Of a DNA stretch of 64,000 nucleotides, positions 1-9,754 are shown piece after piece (position 1 is the first letter of the stretch; each line of letters opens with the position of its first letter). The position numbers and the translations under genes were made by a program. The DNA is taken from contig RPFO01000127.1 in assembly GCA_009746045.1 (NCBI GenBank), forward strand, positions 1,880,011 to 1,944,010. The letters are read 5' to 3'. The notes beneath the pieces are model-generated. The model was given only the letters and a program-made list of their open reading frames with translations, did not search any database and was not told where the DNA came from. This stretch comes from Mesostigma viride (lineage: Eukaryota; Streptophyta; Mesostigmatophyceae; Mesostigmatales; Mesostigmataceae).

Positions 1-184
1 GCATTGTGCACGGGTGAGGGTGAGGGGTCCAGCATGCCCACAGATGAGGGGGCCGGAGGGGACTTCTACACAGGGGAAGGGGTCGGGGAGAATGTGCACT
101 GGTGAGGGGGGGGGGGGGGGCGGTGGGATCTACTGACTGTGGCGGGGACATGTTCACAGGCGAGGGGGAGTTGAGCAGGAGGAA
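1..184. repeat. G-rich degenerate minisatellite
   Basis: Loosely repeated units built around GTGAGGGG or GATGAGGGG, preceded by CATGCCCACA- or TGTGCAC-like segments, with one long G run near 108-120. It lies upstream of the RING-H2 exon and is probably part of the preceding intron. It resembles the donor-bearing G-rich array at the right edge of the window. Confidence 0.5.
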
Positions 185-511
185 ATGCTTCAGTACATTG
201 TTGTGGTGGTGCATCTAGCGCTTCACAGCGACCGGGGGGGTTGGGGGAGGGGAGGAGGGCTCTTGCCCAGCACATGCTCTGGCCCACCGTACTTGAGCTG
301 GCTGGTGGGTTTTATCACCTGTCACGTTGTTCTGGCTTGTGGCACTATTCCGTGTGTGGTTTCTGACTCCGTCCTTGTGCCACTATGGCTGTACCTAGAA
401 GCAGTTGCCCTTGCAAAGCCCACCATCTTATCGCAGCGCGTTTGGTGTTTTTCATTCATTCACGCGCTGGTTTCTGGTGTTCTTGACCCACTGTCTGTGC
501 ACCTTGCGCAG

Positions 512-640
512 GAGGACTACGCGGATGGGGAGGAGCTGCGGCTGCTGCCGTGTCGGCACGGGTACCACAAGACGTGCATCGACCAGTGGTTGGGAATGAA
601 CAATGCGTGCCCTGTGTGCAAGGCGCACGTGACGGGGTGA
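512..640 (+). CDS. RING-H2 finger protein, last exon (partial gene)
   Basis: The open frame begins right after a good 3' splice site (TTGCGCAG ending at 511) and ends with TGA at 638-640, giving 42 residues. It holds the second half of a RING-H2 finger: [19 protein letters not shown], then KTCIDQWL, then NACPVCK, so the C-x-H-x2-H-x2-C and terminal CPxC ligands are present. The first CxxC pair must be in an exon to the left, outside or near the window edge. RING-H2 proteins are usually E3 ubiquitin ligases that recruit an E2 enzyme. Residues read upstream of 512 in the same frame look like intron and are not included. The family is clear; the substrate cannot be inferred. Confidence 0.85.
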   Translation, partial: EDYADGEELRLLPCRHGYHKTCIDQWLGMNNACPVCKAHVTG

Positions 641-1194
641 TGCAACCTGGCACGCCAGGTGACGTGTGTGCCCAAATTTGTCAGTGGCGTGGAAGACAAC
701 CCTGGTGCTTATCGCGGCTACAGGACAAACCAGGTTGGCAGACCACTTATCTGGGTGCTTACCAAAATAGCAAGGAGGTGATGAGTGTGCTGCATTGTGC
801 TAGACTCATGGAGCTTATTGGAATCGGAATGATGACATTGGTTTGCAATGGTAGACTTGTAATTACTATTCCTGGACGTGTGGCGTTCCAACATTGTGTG
901 AGGACTAGAGCAACTTTGTCTGTGAGAAAAGGTGCAAAGACCACGGAAGCCGCTAGGCTGTCTAGGAGGATGATGCGGTTGCCTTCATTTGAAACTTGGG
1001 GTGGGAGAATGCCACCCTTTTCTTTGAACATTTCTGGGGGATGGTGGGGCCTGTAGGGTAGAATAAGCCCATGCCATCCTGCGAGGTAACATTTTGTTGA
1101 TCAATATGCTGATCCCTATACTGTTTTTACCTGTACAAAACTAGACAATTGGTTGGCTCACTTGAAGGTACTATCTAGTAAGAAAGAGCTCACA
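641..1194. other. No gene recognised
   Basis: Sequence after the RING-H2 stop, presumably including its 3' UTR. I see no domain, tandem repeat or RNA gene in it. The open frame at 550-1056 only overlaps the RING exon in another frame. Confidence 0.5.
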
Positions 1195-1439
1195 TGCAGA
1201 AGTAAGTACTTGAGCAGCGGCATGGCACGGAGTACTATGCTAATCTCATTAGAAAATAATTACACGAAAGTTAACTACAAATATCGTCTGCATCATGCCC
1301 AACCATGTAGTCCCTAGAGGGGGATATAATCCTCATCTGAGCTGTCCTCTACTGTAATGGCAGACGAGGCGGTAGTGTAGCGGCTATCCTCAGGGGCAAT
1401 CACCTCCACCTGCGGACTTCTACCCTGCATTCTACCAAT

Positions 1440-2470
1440 TAATTTATTAATTAATTAATTAATTAGACTCGTGCTCCCGTTGGGGAGTCACGGAGCATTA
1501 ACCCCGATGGATGGATGGATGGGTGCAACATTCCTACCGGTCTAATCTATCTATATTGGCTACATACTACATCTACCTAACAGCATTCTAACTACAACAT
1601 CTATCTAGGCAGCCGCACGCTGCCCGAGGGGGAGCTATCTGGCGTGCCTCCCGCGGGACTGCACACGCGGGCGCTTCCCCATTGGGGGGGGCTCATTGTC
1701 CTCTATGACCTGGGCCCACTTGGCCTTGTCCATCATCTTCTTCCAAATCACGGAGAGGCCGAGGCCCCCCATGTCCTCTACTAGCTGTTCCTTGAAGGTG
1801 CGGGCCTTGCGGCGTCTAACATCACTAGGCCCAGCCCACGTCAGGAGGTGCCGGCCAGGCTGGGCTGGTCGCAGTCCTGCGGGGGGGCCACGTGAGGTGT
1901 CTACCTGGTTGGTGCGAGCTAGGTGCCCTACAAGCTGCAGGCGGCGTTGCTTAATGGTGCTAGTACAGCCATGCTACGCCCTGGCTATGTTCAGATTACT
2001 TGCCCACGCTCCTTGCTATGATATGCTCACATGGGTCTTATTGCACCCACAGTTTGCCGGATCGTTAGCCTGTCCTTTTAGCTAGCCGCGCCCGATTGCA
2101 GCTGTGGCATGCCTTTGGCATGAAGGAGACTGGGGGTCTCTGCCCTTTCTCCTGTAGTGCACACACAGGGATTAAAAGCACTTCGGTGCTCCGTGACTCC
2201 CCAACGGGAGCACGAGTTTAATTAATTAATTAATTAATGGTGCTGGTGATATAGGGCATGCCCTGGTACAGGTCCTCATTGCGGACATGAGCAGCATATC
2301 CTACTCTGAAAATGGAACGCAGCATGCTAGTGACCGCGCCGTCCAGCTTGCGGGCCAGGTCGGCGGTGAGGGTCCACGTCTCGGCGCCATACGTGAGAAC
2401 AGGAAGGACAAGGACCTTGAACAGGTCCTGTTTCTCGATCTTGCCCAGGGGCTTGCGCCACAGGGCCCGG
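1440..2470 (-). mobile_element. 5'-truncated RTE-like LINE inserted in an older LINE copy
   Basis: A 10-bp target-site duplication, TTCTACCAAT, flanks the insert at 1430-1439 and 2471-2480. On the minus strand it encodes the C-terminal part of a LINE polyprotein: KVLVLPVLTYGAETWTLTA and KLDGAVTSMLRS at about 2289-2440, then LVGHLARTNQVDT and PGRHLLTWAGPSDV at about 1800-1945, matching the intact element at 44.5-48.1 kb. The 3' end (left side) carries the CTCCC-CAAC-GGGAG hairpin and a TTAA-type tail at 1441-1465. It is itself interrupted by a SINE-like insert (1965-2234). Confidence 0.85.
1965..2234 (+). mobile_element. SINE-like element, copy 1
   Basis: A 270-bp element with no coding capacity, flanked by the 13-bp duplication TAATGGTGCTAGT / TAATGGTGCTGGT (1952-1964 and 2235-2247). 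It ends in AAAGCACTTCGGTGCTCC, a CTCCC-CAAC-GGGAG hairpin and a TTAA-repeat tail. Related copies are at 52660-52950 (plus) and 24762-25040 (minus). The shared hairpin and tail suggest it is mobilised by the RTE-like LINE. I did not find convincing tRNA A and B boxes, so the SINE label is an inference from size, tail and duplication. Confidence 0.75.
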
Positions 2471-2734
2471 TTCTACCAATGGGCCGCGGGGCCCTTGGGG
2501 AGAAAACAGGAGCATGCCCCTCAGGGAGGTGCTTATCGCAGACGGCAGCCCATAAATTTCTCCTTGTCTATTGATCATGAGACCACCCCCAAGTCTGTGG
2601 GGGCTCCGCGTGTGACCGCGTATGGCATTCATAGCGATTCGGGCCGCGGTGCCCACAATTAACCATGTAACTAGGACCTAGATAGCTTACACCATACATT
2701 CCATCCCATGTTCCCCTCCCACTGAGGACTTAGG

Positions 2735-2780
2735 CTCACGTGACGCAGTCACGTGTCTATTGATTAATTTATTAATCGAT
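2735..2780 (-). repeat. Hairpin plus AT-rich tail of another retroelement 3' end
   Basis: The palindrome CACGTGAC-GCA-GTCACGTG is followed by TCTATTGATTAATTTATTAATCG. A related but inverted TAGACACGTGACTGCG next to AATTAATAATTAA occurs at 14946-14972. The arrangement of hairpin then TTAA-type tail repeats that of the other retroelement ends here. Confidence 0.45.
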
Positions 2781-3527
2781 CATGCGGGCGCGGAGCAAAG
2801 ATAATCCCAGAAGCCCTGCATCCTCAAGCAATTGTGTCACATAGGACCGGGTCGCGCCGCGTCGGTGCAGGGCGCACGCAAGTTTGCCAGTGGGTTGCGA
2901 CGGGACAAGGGGACCCTGCCATAGAAGGAGGTGTCTACCTGGTTGGCCAGTACTAGCTAGCCCGCCCGCAGGGCCCACATCGGTATTTACCTGGTCTGTG
3001 CGGGCAAGATGGCTGGCCAGCAAAGAGGAGGAGGCGGTGTCGGATCATGGTATGCCCGTGACAAGAGGGAGCTAGCTCGCAGTAGAGCTCGGCCCGGGCC
3101 GGTCCGGCGCTCTTGGTAGCGGACGTCGCCGAGGATGTGACGGAGCATTCGAGTGACAGTGCCGTCAAGCAGCTTGCTCAGCGACTGGTCCAGGGTCCAC
3201 GCCTCGCAGCCTTAAAGGAGGATGCTGAGGACAAGGGCCTTGAACAGAATGCGCTTGCGCCGCTCTCTCAGGCGGGACAGGGTAGCGACATGTCCAGAAC
3301 CTGTCGAGGCGGCGTCCGGAGGGCCGCACAGGCCTGGCCAATGTGGGTATTGATGGATCGTCGGCTGTGGAGGGGAGCCAGCTGCCAAGGAGCTTGAAGC
3401 GAGTGGCCAGGGGGACGTGGCTGCCGTCCAGCATGAGGAGGGTGGGTGGGGTGGTCCCAGCGGGGTGAAGCGGCTGGCCATGACCTCCATTTTCTTGCTG
3501 ATCATAAGCCCCACCGCCCGCGCTTCC

Positions 3528-3680
3528 TTAACGAGAAGGAGGGAGGGCGCCCTAGCTTCTCTCACTGCCGCAAGTGGGCATGCAGGCCGCATAGCGCTCT
3601 CTCCACACGTACTCATGGTGCCGGGGTGCAACGTTGACCACTGTGGGCGCAATACAATGTAGGTAGGCTGACGCATAGCT
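3528..3680 (+). repeat. LINE 3'-region fragment
   Basis: Matches 57056-57215 in the same orientation: both run from GGGCGCCCTAGCTTCTC through a segment ending in GACGCATAGCT or AACGCATAGCT. At 57 kb this segment leads into a complete LINE 3' end. Here it is a truncated piece beside minus-strand LINE debris. Confidence 0.55.
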
Positions 3681-3833
3681 TGAATATGCTACAAAGGTGA
3701 GGCGGGCTCACCATGGACGTCGGCTAAGGCGCAAGCTGATGGCTACATTGAAGGCCTGCCAGAGCTAATTGAAGGTACTATACTGACTGACACTGTGCGC
3801 TAATAATCAGAATATAATCATTTCAAGCGCTGT

Positions 3834-4490
3834 CTAAGCCATCCCCCCATGTAGACAACTAGAGCTTGAGTGCTCTATCCCGGGCTGGGGAGCCCGGGGG
3901 GGCTTCCACAGTTTCTTGTTGACATTAAGGACCCCGGCCCGCCAATATACACTTGCATGGGGCTTCTCGGGTTTGGACTTGTGGCAGATGAAGTCGGGCC
4001 CGACTGATCGCGGGGTTGCTGCTGCAGGGCTGGCGTCAGGTCGATCCGGCGTCGTCAAGCGACCAAGAGGTGTTATTAACCAGCTTCTTGCGCCGAGAGA
4101 GGAACCAAACTCGGGCTGTGATGTCGCTGAAGGTGAGAATTACTGGAGCGGGCCCAGCCTTGTCCCGTGGATGGGGCAGGCGGTAGGGGCCCTGCAGTGT
4201 CGCGCCGACCTCAGTGGCAGCTCCATGCACGTACGCCAAGAGTTGTTTCTTTATTCAGCTCGTCGAGAAGAGAGTCTGGGACCCGTCTACTACGGCTGCA
4301 TGTCGAAACGCCTGAGGATGACCCGGCAGCGGCGACGATCGCAGTCAGTGGCATGCCGGCCTCGCGGCGCGTGTCTTCCAGCTCCTGGTGGAGCTTGGTG
4401 GTGATGGCGGTGGTGGTAGACGTTGCCAGGCTCTTGAGCAGGTCAGCCAAGGAGCTATAAGGCGCGAGTCCAGCTGGGGTCATCGCTAGC
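3834..4490 (-). pseudogene. LINE ORF1-like fragment
   Basis: Minus-strand frames give, in order, LADLLKSLATSTTTAITTKL followed by ELEDTRREAG, then GPAPVILTFSDITARVWFLS followed by RRKKL, then KPEKPHASVYWRAGVLNVNK. This order (coiled-coil-like start, a KF/TF-S-D..F..RKKL RNA-binding-like core, then a short C-terminal strand) is typical of the first protein of non-LTR retrotransposons and is comparable to the fragment at 48532-49051. Frames are broken. It may be the 5' portion of the same minus-strand element whose RT relic lies at 2.5-3.5 kb. Confidence 0.5.
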
Positions 4491-4567
4491 CCTTAACCAG
4501 CAGGTTGGGCGGCGATGGTGGCCGTTCGCTCGGTGATCTCGGGGACCTGCTGTTAGCGCTCCCACGG

Positions 4568-4588
4568 TCCTAAATTTAGGACTTTGTC
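4568..4588. repeat. 16-bp perfect palindrome, left copy
   Basis: GTCCTAAATTTAGGAC is its own reverse complement. The 20-bp string containing it recurs exactly at 8456-8475. The two copies bracket the piggyBac-like relic and the restriction-endonuclease-type LINE ends. Confidence 0.7.
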
Positions 4589-4810
4589 CTAAATCGTCCT
4601 AGTGGTCACTATAACCGAGGTACCGGGGGGGGGGGGTCACTATATGGACCGTACCCCATGTGGACCGTACCCGGCATGATATACCCGACCCGTGGAACCG
4701 GCACATGGTACCCGGATTCCGTACCCGGGTACCGGGTATTTGGGCGGGAAAGTAGGTACCTCGACCAAAAATATGAGCGATTTTGGAGCGAAAAAGTGGT
4801 TGCGGGAACG

Positions 4811-6885
4811 ATGCCTCGCGGTAATGGCGGCCTCACGGTCGGAGCTCGTGTAAGCGGGTTAGCGTATCTTTTTGACGAGCCAGGCCAGAAAAGGGAAGAT
4901 GGGTGGTTCTACCAGCGTGCTGTTGAGGCTGGCGTCAATTGGCGCACGTTTAGGATTTCGGGAGTGGTGGTTAGTGTGGATCGGTCGGATGTTACCTGCA
5001 CTTGGGACATCGATGGCAGCACTGAAGCAATAAAAAAAAAGGACTTGCGGGTGGAGTCTGGGCCTGAAAATGATTCGGACGATGAGTCTAACCATCCCGA
5101 GTCTGATCCCGAAGAGCCAAACAAGGGCGCGGTCGCTGCTGCCAGGGAGGACTCCGAACCTGACGATGATGAATTTCCGGATGAAAATGTGATCGACCCA
5201 GACGAGGAGCTATGGGCGCGGCTGTACAAGCTGGGCGATGGCCAGGAGCCGGCGCCCATGGACCTACCAGCCTGGGGGGTCGAGCAAACCACGATTCGCG
5301 AGGACCGGCGCCTGATGGCTGGCCACGTCGCGACCTACCCGCCGAGATTGGTGGGTTTTTGCTGTCCAGATCCCGCCGACGCGAGCAACTGGGACTGGTT
5401 CAAGCACTTTTTTCCCACCGACCTGCTGCCGGAGATGGCGGACCTGATGACCGAGAGGGGTCTGGCACGCGGCTACAAGGACTGCAAGGTCACGGTGGGC
5501 CTGCTGTGGGCGTACATTGCCCTGCGCTGCCTGATGATGGTCTACCATGCGGCCGGCGGGGTCGCCGCTTACTGGCGGAAGGACGGCGTCGTCATCTACA
5601 ATTTCGGGCGATATATGCCACGCAATCTTTTCCAACAGCTGACTGCTGTCTGGGCTGTGCCCTTCTACCCAGGAACCCAGGCAACCGACCGGTTCTGGAA
5701 GTGCCGTCGCTGGATTGACTCCATCAATGAGTGCTGGAAGATCGAGCGGGCTGCAGCCTGGCCACACCATCGTCTGCGACGAGAGCATGATCACCTGGAC
5801 TGGCCGGGCCATGCCCGGCTTCATGAAGGTGGGCAGGAAGCCAAAGCCGCTGGGCCGGGAGATGAAGACGGTGGCGGATGGGCAGTCCAAGATCATGCTG
5901 CACATGGAGGTGCAGGAGGGTGCTGCGGCCATGCATGGCCCTGAAGCCCTATGCCCGGGAGTACGGCCCCGCCTGCGCTATAACACCATGCGCTTGACCG
6001 AGGCATGGAAGGGCTTGGGGCGTATCGTCCTCGGCGACTCGTGGTTCGGCTCCAGCAAGGCCGCGGTGCAGCTGTGGAAGCGCGGGCTGTATGCCATCCT
6101 CAACGTCAAGACTGGCCACAGTCTCCAACTTCCCCAAGAAGGCGCTGTTCGCTGCGCTGGGCCCGCGCGGCAGCCACGTGGCGTTTGCAGGCGCGCACGT
6201 CGGTGGGCACGTGCAATCTGTTCGCGGTCGCGCACCAGTCCAAGCAGCCCATGCTGCTGGTTTCAACCTGCTCCACCACCTTGGCTGGCCCAGACCAGGT
6301 CAAGACGTGGCTGTCCACCAATGCCCAAGGTGTGGAGGAGGAGCACCGCAAGGTGACCCCACAGCCCGAGGTCACGGCCATCTACCGCAAGGAAAGCGGT
6401 GTCATCGACTGCCACAACCACAAGCGGCAGGGGGCCAAGAAGGTGGCCCTGAGCCATGCGTGGGGCACCAAGGATGCCGCAGTGCGGGAGAGCAGTGAGT
6501 GCATGAGCATCTGCCTTACCAACGCGCACCTGGCCAAGGTGGTCTTCGCTGACGACAAGGACAGCCAGGACACGTTCCTCGAGGCGCTGGCCGGTGGAAA
6601 TTCTGTCATCCCCGCTGGTGGCAACTGAGAAGGTGCTGGGATACATCCTCCCCCCGCTGCCAGGCGTGGCGCACGAGATGCGGCAGCATGCATGAGAAGC
6701 AGAAGAAGTGCACGTCCTGCAAGATGAAGTGTGGCTACTATTGTGTCACCTGCAGCCCCTCTGGCGACAGGCGTATTAACGTGTGTGGCCTGGTCACGGG
6801 CCGCCCCTGCTGGAATGATCACCTGATGGGGAAGTCTCCCCAAGTCCCCAGGGGTCACAGGAGGCGCAAGCGGTCGCGTTCTTGA
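4811..6885 (+). pseudogene. piggyBac-like transposase (DDE_Tnp_1_7), frameshifted
   Basis: I take the start at 4811 (MPRGNGGLTVGAR); the upstream ATG at 4658 lies in a GTACC-rich, non-protein-like stretch. The N-terminal part ends in an acidic region at about 5070-5200 (SDDESNHPESDPEEP). The DDE_Tnp_1_7 core then runs through WDWFKHFFP, RFWKCRRWIDSINECWK, CDESMITWTGR (first Asp at 5778-5780), MPGFMKVGRKPKPLG, GDSWFGSSKAAVQLWKRGLY (second Asp at 6036-6038) and, further on, VIDCHNHKRQG. A C-terminal cysteine motif (KKCTSCKMKCGYYCVTC ... GRPCWNDH) is at 6703-6825. The frame changes near 5745, 6110, 6205 and again after about 6600, so this copy cannot encode an active enzyme. No TTAA-flanked terminal inverted repeats could be fixed. 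Confidence 0.85.
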
Positions 6886-7095
6886 GTGTTTTAGGGCTTG
6901 TTTTATATAGTGGTCCTAATGGTCCTAAAACCCACTTTTTGGCCAAATTCGCGCTTGGAGGTCTGGCAGGTGGCAGGGCCCATTCATGCACTAAATGTAA
7001 TTATTTGACCCCAGGTTTTTGATAGGAACTAAAAAGTTGTGTTATCTGTCATGGGCACGAATGCCAGGGTCAAATTTTAATGTTTGCATATATAT

Positions 7096-7258
7096 ATCCG
7101 GGAGGACCGGCTGGACCTGGAGGGCCAGCGGGCCCCATGGTCGGCGCGGACCTGGACGTCATATTGGCGTCAGCGCTTGTCGGTGGCGCTGACTCGGGCC
7201 ATGGCTGACATCATGCTCCGCCGTACGCGGGCTGATTTTGCGGTGCAGCAGGGCTATT
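7096..7258 (+). pseudogene. 3' stub of a second restriction-endonuclease-type LINE copy
   Basis: This segment aligns with 8060-8221: both encode R..RLDLEGQ..PW.AR.W..YWRQRL..ALTR..AD...RRTRADF followed closely by a stop (TAG at 7256-7258 and 8219-8221). It is a 5'-truncated copy of the end of the neighbouring ORF, in the same orientation, followed by AT-rich 3' UTR-like sequence to about 7400. Confidence 0.65.
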
Positions 7259-7423
7259 AGGTTCCTCCCGTTAGGCGTTTCCATTGGTCTTATCGTAGTA
7301 TAGAGCTTTGACATGGCTCTGTACATAGGTTTATAGCTGGGCGTTTGCTTTGGTTTGAGTGATTTCACTCTGCTGTAAGTAATTATATTTTTAATATATA
7401 TTTATGGGTCTGCATATGCGAGC

Positions 7424-8221
7424 TTGAACGATCAGGGGAAGGCTTGGCTTCACTCCGTTTCCCTTGAGGGGAGCGTGGGGTCCGCATTCCTGCGCGCCCT
7501 CCCCATGAGCCCTTTGTTCACGCTGGTTCCGGCCCTTTACGCCATCGCTCTCCGCCACCAGCTCTTTGCCCCGCAACCTCTCATCACGGCGGGTGCGTCC
7601 TGCGGCAGCTGCGGGCTTGCTCTGGATACTACTGGGACGCACTACATCGCGTGCATGGGTGGCCAGCAGAACCAGAACTGGTTCCTCTATCTCCATACCG
7701 CTCTCCTCCGGGTGGTGTGTGCCATGGTTCGGTTGGTCTTTCCCCACTCCACCATCAAGTGCGAGGACGCGGATGGGGCCGCCCTCTACTCACCCAACCA
7801 CCGCCCCGACATTACCGTGCTTGACTACGACGGGCAGGGTTGCCACCTGCTCATCGATGTCTCCGTGGCTCGGCCGCTTTCCGGTCGCCACATCCTCCGG
7901 GCGGCTGTGGATGCCGGCGCTGCTGCCACTGTGGCTGAGCGCGACAAGTTTGCCTCCTACGGCAATGTGGGGCCCCACCGGGTCATCCCCTTTGTCCTTG
8001 AGGAGTTCGGGGCCATGGGCCCCAAGACAGCGGAGTTTTTCCACGAGTGCTGCCAGCGCCGTGAAGACCGCCTCGACCTCGAGGGTCAGACCGCCCCGTG
8101 GTCGGCCCGCACGTGGTCCTCGTATTGGCGGCAGCGCCTGTCACTCGCCCTCACTCGCACCGTGGCTGATGTGTTATTCCGCCGCACCCGGGCCGACTTT
8201 GTCGCGACCCATGCGGTCTAG
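7424..8221 (+). CDS. C-terminal domain of a non-LTR retrotransposon with restriction-like endonuclease (partial)
   Basis: A 265-residue open frame with CGSCGLALDTTGTHYIAC near residues 60-77 (a C-x2-C-x9-H-x3-C zinc knuckle), then RPDITVLDYDGQGCHLLIDV at about 126-145, which fits the RPD...D signature of the PD-(D/E)XK-like nuclease at the C terminus of R2/CRE-type LINEs. Dualen elements of Chlamydomonas carry both this and an AP-type endonuclease. The reverse transcriptase expected upstream is missing, so this is a 5'-truncated insertion whose last frame stays open. The initiating Met is only the first in the frame. An AT-rich 3' UTR runs to about 8450. I am confident of the mobile-element origin and less so of the clade. 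Confidence 0.7.
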   Translation: MNDQGKAWLHSVSLEGSVGSAFLRALPMSPLFTLVPALYAIALRHQLFAPQPLITAGASCGSCGLALDTTGTHYIACMGGQQNQNWFLYLHTALLRVVCAMVRLVFPHSTIKCEDADGAALYSPNHRPDITVLDYDGQGCHLLIDVSVARPLSGRHILRAAVDAGAAATVAERDKFASYGNVGPHRVIPFVLEEFGAMGPKTAEFFHECCQRREDRLDLEGQTAPWSARTWSSYWRQRLSLALTRTVADVLFRRTRADFVATHAV

Positions 8222-8455
8222 ATCCCTTCCAGGCCTGCATGGTGGGCCGGCAGCGCTGTTGCTGCGTGTAGTTTTGTGATGTCTAGTTAGTTGTACCTTG
8301 TGCCGCTGGCGTGATCCTTGGATGTCTGTGTCAGATTACTCTTAATTTCTTCAGGGTTATTCTCCCAGTTATCGGTTTTTTCCTTATGTTGCATGCCTAT
8401 CTCACCTCCGTAATCTATCATTCTCAATGAATATATATATTTTAACTTTCCACTT

Positions 8456-8476
8456 GGTCCTAAATTTAGGACTTTT
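8456..8476. repeat. 16-bp perfect palindrome, right copy
   Basis: Second exact copy of the 20-bp string containing GTCCTAAATTTAGGAC (first at 4568). Confidence 0.7.
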
Positions 8477-8739
8477 ACTGGGAAGATGGACACTGCGTGG
8501 CCACTGGCCGGGGTAGGGCGTCTACCTTGGTAGTAACTGCCTCAATCGAGTTTCACGTTCACAGGCTGCCTTGGCCGGCCGGCCGGGGGAGGGGGGGGGG
8601 GGGTATACTGGAGGGGGGACGTAATCCACGTCGACCACAAGCCCTGGCATGCAGGCAACCCCTGCATGCCACCCCAGCAAACCCAGTCTAGGGAATTATT
8701 GTAGAAGTATACTACTAACAGTACTACTAAGTGTAGATT

Positions 8740-9180
8740 CAGTAAGGCTTAGCCTAGCATGTGCGCCCATAATGTCCCCCATGGATGCTGCCACGCTCTG
8801 CCTATAATGGGACTCCCCATGGATGCATCTGCATTAAGAATTTAGCCCACTCTCTGCCTATGCAGAGAGTCACTCTCTGGTGAGAAGCCATGGATGCCCC
8901 AGCCTTCATTGTATAGCCATGATGATCTTCCACCCAATCCCACTGAGGCCCCCTTCAAGCTCTGAGAGATCATGGTGGTGCAGGTGCCTTTGCATGTGCA
9001 CCTAGACTAGCAGGTGTAGTTTACATCGATCCAGCTACCCTTGCAGGAAGTAGCCCACGGAATGTATTAAAAGCCATGTGCTCCTCAGGGATATGTGCTA
9101 CATGTTACAAGTACTCCCAACGGAGTCATGCCTAGTTCCTAATTAATTAATTAATTAATTAATTAGGCCGGCCGACTCCG
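8740..9180 (+). mobile_element. Retroelement 3' end with TTAA-repeat tail
   Basis: Non-coding sequence ending in ACTCCCAACGGAGTCATG and a tail of TTAA units at 9138-9166. Part (TGCAGAGAGTCACTCTCTGG at about 8860) recurs in diverged form at 49325-49350. The CTCC-CAAC-GGAG hairpin next to the tail is shared with the LINE and SINE ends elsewhere. The 5' boundary is uncertain. Confidence 0.55.
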
Positions 9181-9290
9181 GGCCTTCAACCTGATTAATT
9201 AAGGCGGGAGGTCACAGTGGCCGTGGCCTCGGAAACCTTGGTGACAACTGATGTGCTCTCATTGCGCCAGCAGTAAACTGAGGCTGGAGC

Positions 9291-9608
9291 TTAATTAAGT
9301 GCGAATCTGGCTTCAATGTTGTTGACCTTGGCCGAGAGAGTGTTGAGTGGGCCGTCAGGCGCGTTCAGGGCCGCGAGCTGGTCAGCCGCATCGGGGCCAG
9401 CTAGCTGCTCCGCCACTGTAGCTCGGATGGAGTCCGTGCTGGGGGAGGTGCCGCTCTGCGAGCATGCTGCAGCTGCGCTGTGGCTGCCCGTCTGCGCTCG
9501 TACAGGAGGCTCCGGAGGCCACTGAGCGTGGCCAATCTGGGTGAAGTCCTGGTCTGGGCGTTGCAGCACTGTCATGCAGGTATAGCTGCACATGATGGCT
9601 GCCTTCAA
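9291..9608 (-). CDS. Unrecognised 105-residue ORF, possibly a LINE ORF1 remnant
   Basis: The C-terminal half (DAADQLAALNAPDGPLNTLS, AKVNNIEARFALN) has heptad-like spacing that recalls the coiled-coil start of LINE ORF1 proteins, and it sits in transposon debris just after a retroelement tail. No intact domain is visible and it may be a chance frame. Confidence 0.25.
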   Translation of the reverse strand: MKAAIMCSYTCMTVLQRPDQDFTQIGHAQWPPEPPVRAQTGSHSAAAACSQSGTSPSTDSIRATVAEQLAGPDAADQLAALNAPDGPLNTLSAKVNNIEARFALN

Positions 9609-9754
9609 GTACGCCTCGGGTTCTTGAAACAGCCATTTTCATGCAGTTGTTGGGCTTGGTGACCTTGCCGCCAGGAGTATAGGCAGAAAAATTTCGTCAT
9701 GCTAGCGGGCTAGCTAGGAGCTTGATGATCCATCGTCATGCATCGTTCCTTAAT

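Larger units (their letters stand above)
1195..3527 (-). pseudogene. Older degenerate RTE-like LINE copy, interrupted by later insertions
   Basis: The reverse complement of 1195-1439 plus 2471 to about 3527 matches the plus-strand reverse transcriptase relic at 13260-14372 almost continuously, including its C-terminal tail and 3' region. Recognisable peptides on the minus strand include RAVGLMISKKMEVMA and LDGSHVPLATRFKLLGSWLP, the region after the RT catalytic core. Frames are broken throughout. Segment 1440-2470 is a later LINE insertion. The two copies are inverted relative to one another, about 11 kb apart. Confidence 0.75.

Noticed and set aside
550-1056. 168-residue ORF after the RING-H2 exon
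   Set aside because: It is out of frame with the RING exon, starts inside it and has no recognisable domain.
1469-2216. A DNA transposon bounded by inverted CGTGCTCCCGTTGGGGAGTC repeats
   Set aside because: The two ends are the 3' ends of two retroelements in opposite orientation, each with its own target-site duplication.
4658-4810. Upstream start for the piggyBac-like transposase
   Set aside because: The first 51 residues come from a GTACC-repeat region and have no family similarity; the Met at 4811 fits better.
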